Assembly (NCBI RefSeq): GCF_001723175.1 | Contig: NC_064651.1 | Span: 1,054,001-1,118,000 of the forward strand | Direction: 5' to 3' | Source: Penicillium oxalicum | Taxonomy: Eukaryota > Ascomycota > Eurotiomycetes > Eurotiales > Aspergillaceae | DNA: 64,000 nt | Part shown: piece by piece, positions 60,996-64,000 of the stretch | How the letters are laid out: each line of letters starts with the position of its first letter | How positions within the stretch are numbered: the first letter of the stretch is position 1 | Notes under the pieces: generated by a model | Databases searched by the model: none | Seen by the model: only the letters and a program-made list of their open reading frames with translations | What the model was told of the DNA's origin: nothing | Position numbers and translations under genes: made by a program

Positions 60996-63900
60996 ATGGC
61001 GTCACCGACTTCGACGAATGCTGCCGTAGAGGCGACACGTCTCCAGGAGCTCAACGCAGATGTTCGTAACCAAGATGATCTCGAGCGAGATATCACTCGA
61101 CAGGTACATGGAGAATCTCTCATCTCTCTATTCCACCTGAGATCAGCCATCGCTCACATCTCATGTAGGCTGATAAATTTCTTGCCGAAAAAGCCGAGGA
61201 AAACGACACCAAGCGGCTAGAAAAGGCATTGGGGGACAAAGCGTAAGGATAAATCTGCTGATTTTCGTGATTCACAAAACGTACTCATTTTCAAATCTAT
61301 CTTTTTAGCAAGGTCGATCGTCAGATCCAACAGGCCAAGGACCGTCTGGGCAAGAGTGTCGGACCAGTCGCACGAACTCGGATCGAGAATGAGCTTCGGA
61401 ACCTGGAAGCCCGCCGCACTGGACTGGTCCAAGATGTCACAGAGATCCAGAAGCGCATAGATGATCGCCGCGAGGCTCAAGAAAAGGCCGACGAGACCCA
61501 TGGCTCGGGTCGCTTGCCAAACGAGTCCCGACGGGACTATCTTCTCCGAACAGGAAAGATTACACCTTTTGAGCTGATGAGTCAGTCCGGCACAAATGGA
61601 GCTCTGTCGACTCTACAAGACGCCCTGGTAGATACTGAAGATCAGCAACAAGAGGCGGAAGAGCGGAAAAAAGCACACCAGGAGCCCCAGGCCTCCCACC
61701 GGAACCTGCTTCGCCCGGAATTCGACTTTGATGATCTCAGCGAGAGCTCAGATCATCGTAGCACCAAGCGACGAAAGCTGGAAAGCCCGCCCACTGCAAA
61801 AAAAGGGTCGAAGCCCTCGAAGGCTGCCCGACGCGGCTCACCTGAGGCCGATTCGGAGGCCAGTTACGTCGCTTCCGAGGACAGTGCATTGTCTGACGAC
61901 GATGAGTTTATGCCAGATACTACTCCCGAGCCCGGCTTACAAAAGCGCAAGAAGGGTAAAGCTGATGCCGTCCTTGAGGATATGAGTGGCGTAGATGACG
62001 GCAACGAGGAAGTCTATCAAGATCGCCTCCAGAAATGGATCAGCCGACGCAGTGCTGCTCGTAACCGCACCCTAGGGTCTTCGGTGGAGGGCGAGAAGGA
62101 AGAGGATGTGAAGGAGGAGTGGCTGAAGCCCCACCCATCAGAGCCAGACCTTGACCTTCACAACGGTCTCCATGTCCCAGGCGACATTGGGAAATTCCTC
62201 TTTCCCTATCAGCGCACCGGAGTTCAATGGCTCTGGGAACTCCACCAGCAATCTGTAGGAGGAATTATCGGCGATGAGATGGGACTTGGAAAGACAATCC
62301 AGGCAATCGCCTATCTGGCATCGTTGCATTACAGCAACATGTACACGAAACCTGCGATCATTGTCTGCCCTGCGACGCTGATGAAGCAATGGGTCAATGA
62401 ATTCCATCGTTGGTGGCCCCCATTCCGGGTCTCGATTCTCCATTCATCCGGCAGTGGTATGATGAACTTGGGCCGTGAGAGTAGCCGTGAGGCCGCATTG
62501 GCATCCGAGCTGATGGGCAGCATACCTTCTCGGCATCTATCAGCTGGTCAGAAGGCGGCCAAGAAGATCATCAAGCGAGTCATGGAGGAAGGACACGTTC
62601 TCGTGACTACGTATTCCGGTCTCCAGTCCTACGCTGATGCTCTTGTTGATGTCGAATGGGGCTGCGCTATTCTCGATGAAGGTCACAAAATTCGTAATCC
62701 TGACGCCGGTATTACCTTCAGCTGCAAAGAATTGCGCACGCCTCATCGCATAATTCTGTCCGGGACTCCGATGCAAAACAGCCTAGTCGATCTGTGGTCA
62801 CTCTTTGACTTTGTCTTTCCCATGCGCCTCGGCACGCTGGTGACTTTCAAGAACCAGTTTGAAATTCCCATCCGGCAGGGAGGGTACGCATCCGCCACCA
62901 ACCTCCAAGTGCAGACGGCTGCGAAGTGTGCAGCTACCCTGAAGGATGCCATCAGTCCGTACCTTCTTCAGCGGTACAAGGCGGATGTCACATCAGATCT
63001 ACCACAGAAGACTGAACAAGTCATCTTTTGTAAGCTGACTCAGGAGCAACGGAACGTCTATAAACGGTTCCTGGGGTCGGATGATATGAGCTCCATCATC
63101 CGAGGTAAAAGAAATTCTCTCTTCGGAATCGACATTCTCCGAAAGATTTGCAATCATCCAGACTTGGTGAATCGTCAGATCCGAACGCATGACTCCGACT
63201 TTGGCAACAGCGACCGCTCGGGCAAGATGAAGGTTCTGAAGGGTCTGCTGGAGGTCTGGAAGGATACTGGGCACAAGACGCTGCTGTTCGCTCAGACTCG
63301 ACAGATGCTGGACATCATTGAAAAATTCATTTGGTCGCTTGGCGGTTTCAATTTTCGTCGCATGGATGGTAATACTCCGATCAAAGATCGGCAGACCATG
63401 GTGGATGAATTCAACAAGGACCCGGACTTACATGTTTTCCTTCTGACCACTCGCGTGGGAGGCATTGGGGTAAACTTGACCGGAGCCGATCGAGTCATCA
63501 TCTATGATCCGGACTGGAATCCTTCCACAGATATGCAGGCACGCGAGCGAGCGTGGCGACTGGGACAGAAACGTGACGTGACGATCTTCCGCCTCATGAC
63601 CAAGGGTACCATCGAGGAAAAAATCTATCACCGGCAGATTTTCAAGCAATTCTTGACCAACAAGATCACTCGTGACCCCCAGCAGCGGGAAAGCTTCCAA
63701 GCGAGTGACCTGTATGATCTCTTCTCTTTGACGGAGGAGAATGATAACGAGCTCGAAACCACGAAGCTCTTCAAGAATGCGGACGTTACTTATCAGGAAC
63801 AAGCCAAGGCCAATCCCGGTAATCAACGTCGTGGTGCGGTGAATCGACAGAAGGCCCAACCAGTTCAAGCTGATGAAGAAGATATCAGCGCCGTTCAAGG

Positions 63901-64000
63901 GGTCGCCAATGTCGAGCAATTCCGTAACGAGGCAGAGGATGAGAAATCTTCCAAGACCGCAGAAGACCGGATCATGCATGGCATCTTCGCTCGCTCCGGC
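60996..64000 (+). CDS. rad26: CSB/Rad26 transcription-coupled repair ATPase, partial
   Basis: Rad26 (CSB/ERCC6) is a SWI2/SNF2-family DNA translocase that binds stalled RNA polymerase II and starts transcription-coupled repair. Exons 60996-61103, 61169-61242 and 61309 to the window edge give 958 residues with no stop; the 3' end is outside. The N-terminus is a coiled coil (VDRQIQQAKDRLGKSV and on), followed by an acidic/basic linker. The ATPase core has PYQRTGVQWLWEL, motif I DEMGLGKTIQAIAYL, motif II DEGHKIRNP, motif III SGTPMQNSLVDLWSLFDFVF, and the C-terminal helicase lobe with NLTGADRVIIYDPDWNPSTD and ARERAWRLGQKRDVTIFRLM. The family is unambiguous. The first two exons are assigned from consensus splice sites and frame continuity. 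Confidence 0.93.

Overview
The window is nuclear DNA of a filamentous ascomycete, most likely a member of the Eurotiales (Penicillium/Aspergillus type). This rests on many short GT-AG introns (about 50-160 bp), the protein families present and close agreement with the known Yak1, Fox2, Mcd4 and L7 families. The species cannot be fixed from the sequence alone. No tRNA, rRNA, CRISPR array, intact transposon or viral gene was recognised.

Layout: (1) 0-16 kb: a secreted type-B carboxylesterase with eight introns; an intracellular LysM-domain protein; a head-to-head pair encoding the Msp1/ATAD1 membrane AAA ATPase and the Csm1/Pcs1 chromosome-segregation protein; and the GPI-anchor enzyme Mcd4. 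(2) 16-19 kb: cystathionine beta-lyase and a mitochondrial-carrier-like membrane protein. (3) 20-27 kb: a membrane-protein neighbourhood with a small four-helix protein, two divergently transcribed RTA1-family paralogs sharing one promoter region, and a short Zn2Cys6 (Upc2-like) regulator. (4) 27-36 kb: an F-box-like protein broken by a one-base frameshift; ribosomal protein L7, whose second intron holds a box C/D snoRNA; ESCRT-II Snf8/Vps22; and a D-glycerate 3-kinase-like enzyme. (5) 37-43 kb: the peroxisomal beta-oxidation multifunctional enzyme Fox2 and an RBR ubiquitin ligase with a hydrophobic insert inside its IBR domain. (6) 43-51 kb: a gene-poor stretch with a 2EXR-domain protein, a probable gene relic, a medium-chain reductase and an orphan secreted protein. 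(7) 51-64 kb: translation factor eIF3c, the DYRK-family kinase Yak1, and the start of the CSB/Rad26 repair ATPase, which runs off the right edge.

Most genes are housekeeping and unrelated to one another, as is usual for fungal chromosomes. The places that most repay a second look are the snoRNA inside the L7 intron (12 nt complementary to large-subunit rRNA, directly upstream of the D box), the RTA1 pair with two palindromes resembling the yeast pleiotropic drug-response element, the frameshifted F-box-like gene, the membrane insert in the RBR ligase, and the orphan secreted protein with a glycine/alanine-rich hydrophobic core. I found no clearly new multi-gene system. Exon boundaries were placed by eye from splice consensus, reading-frame continuity and family similarity.
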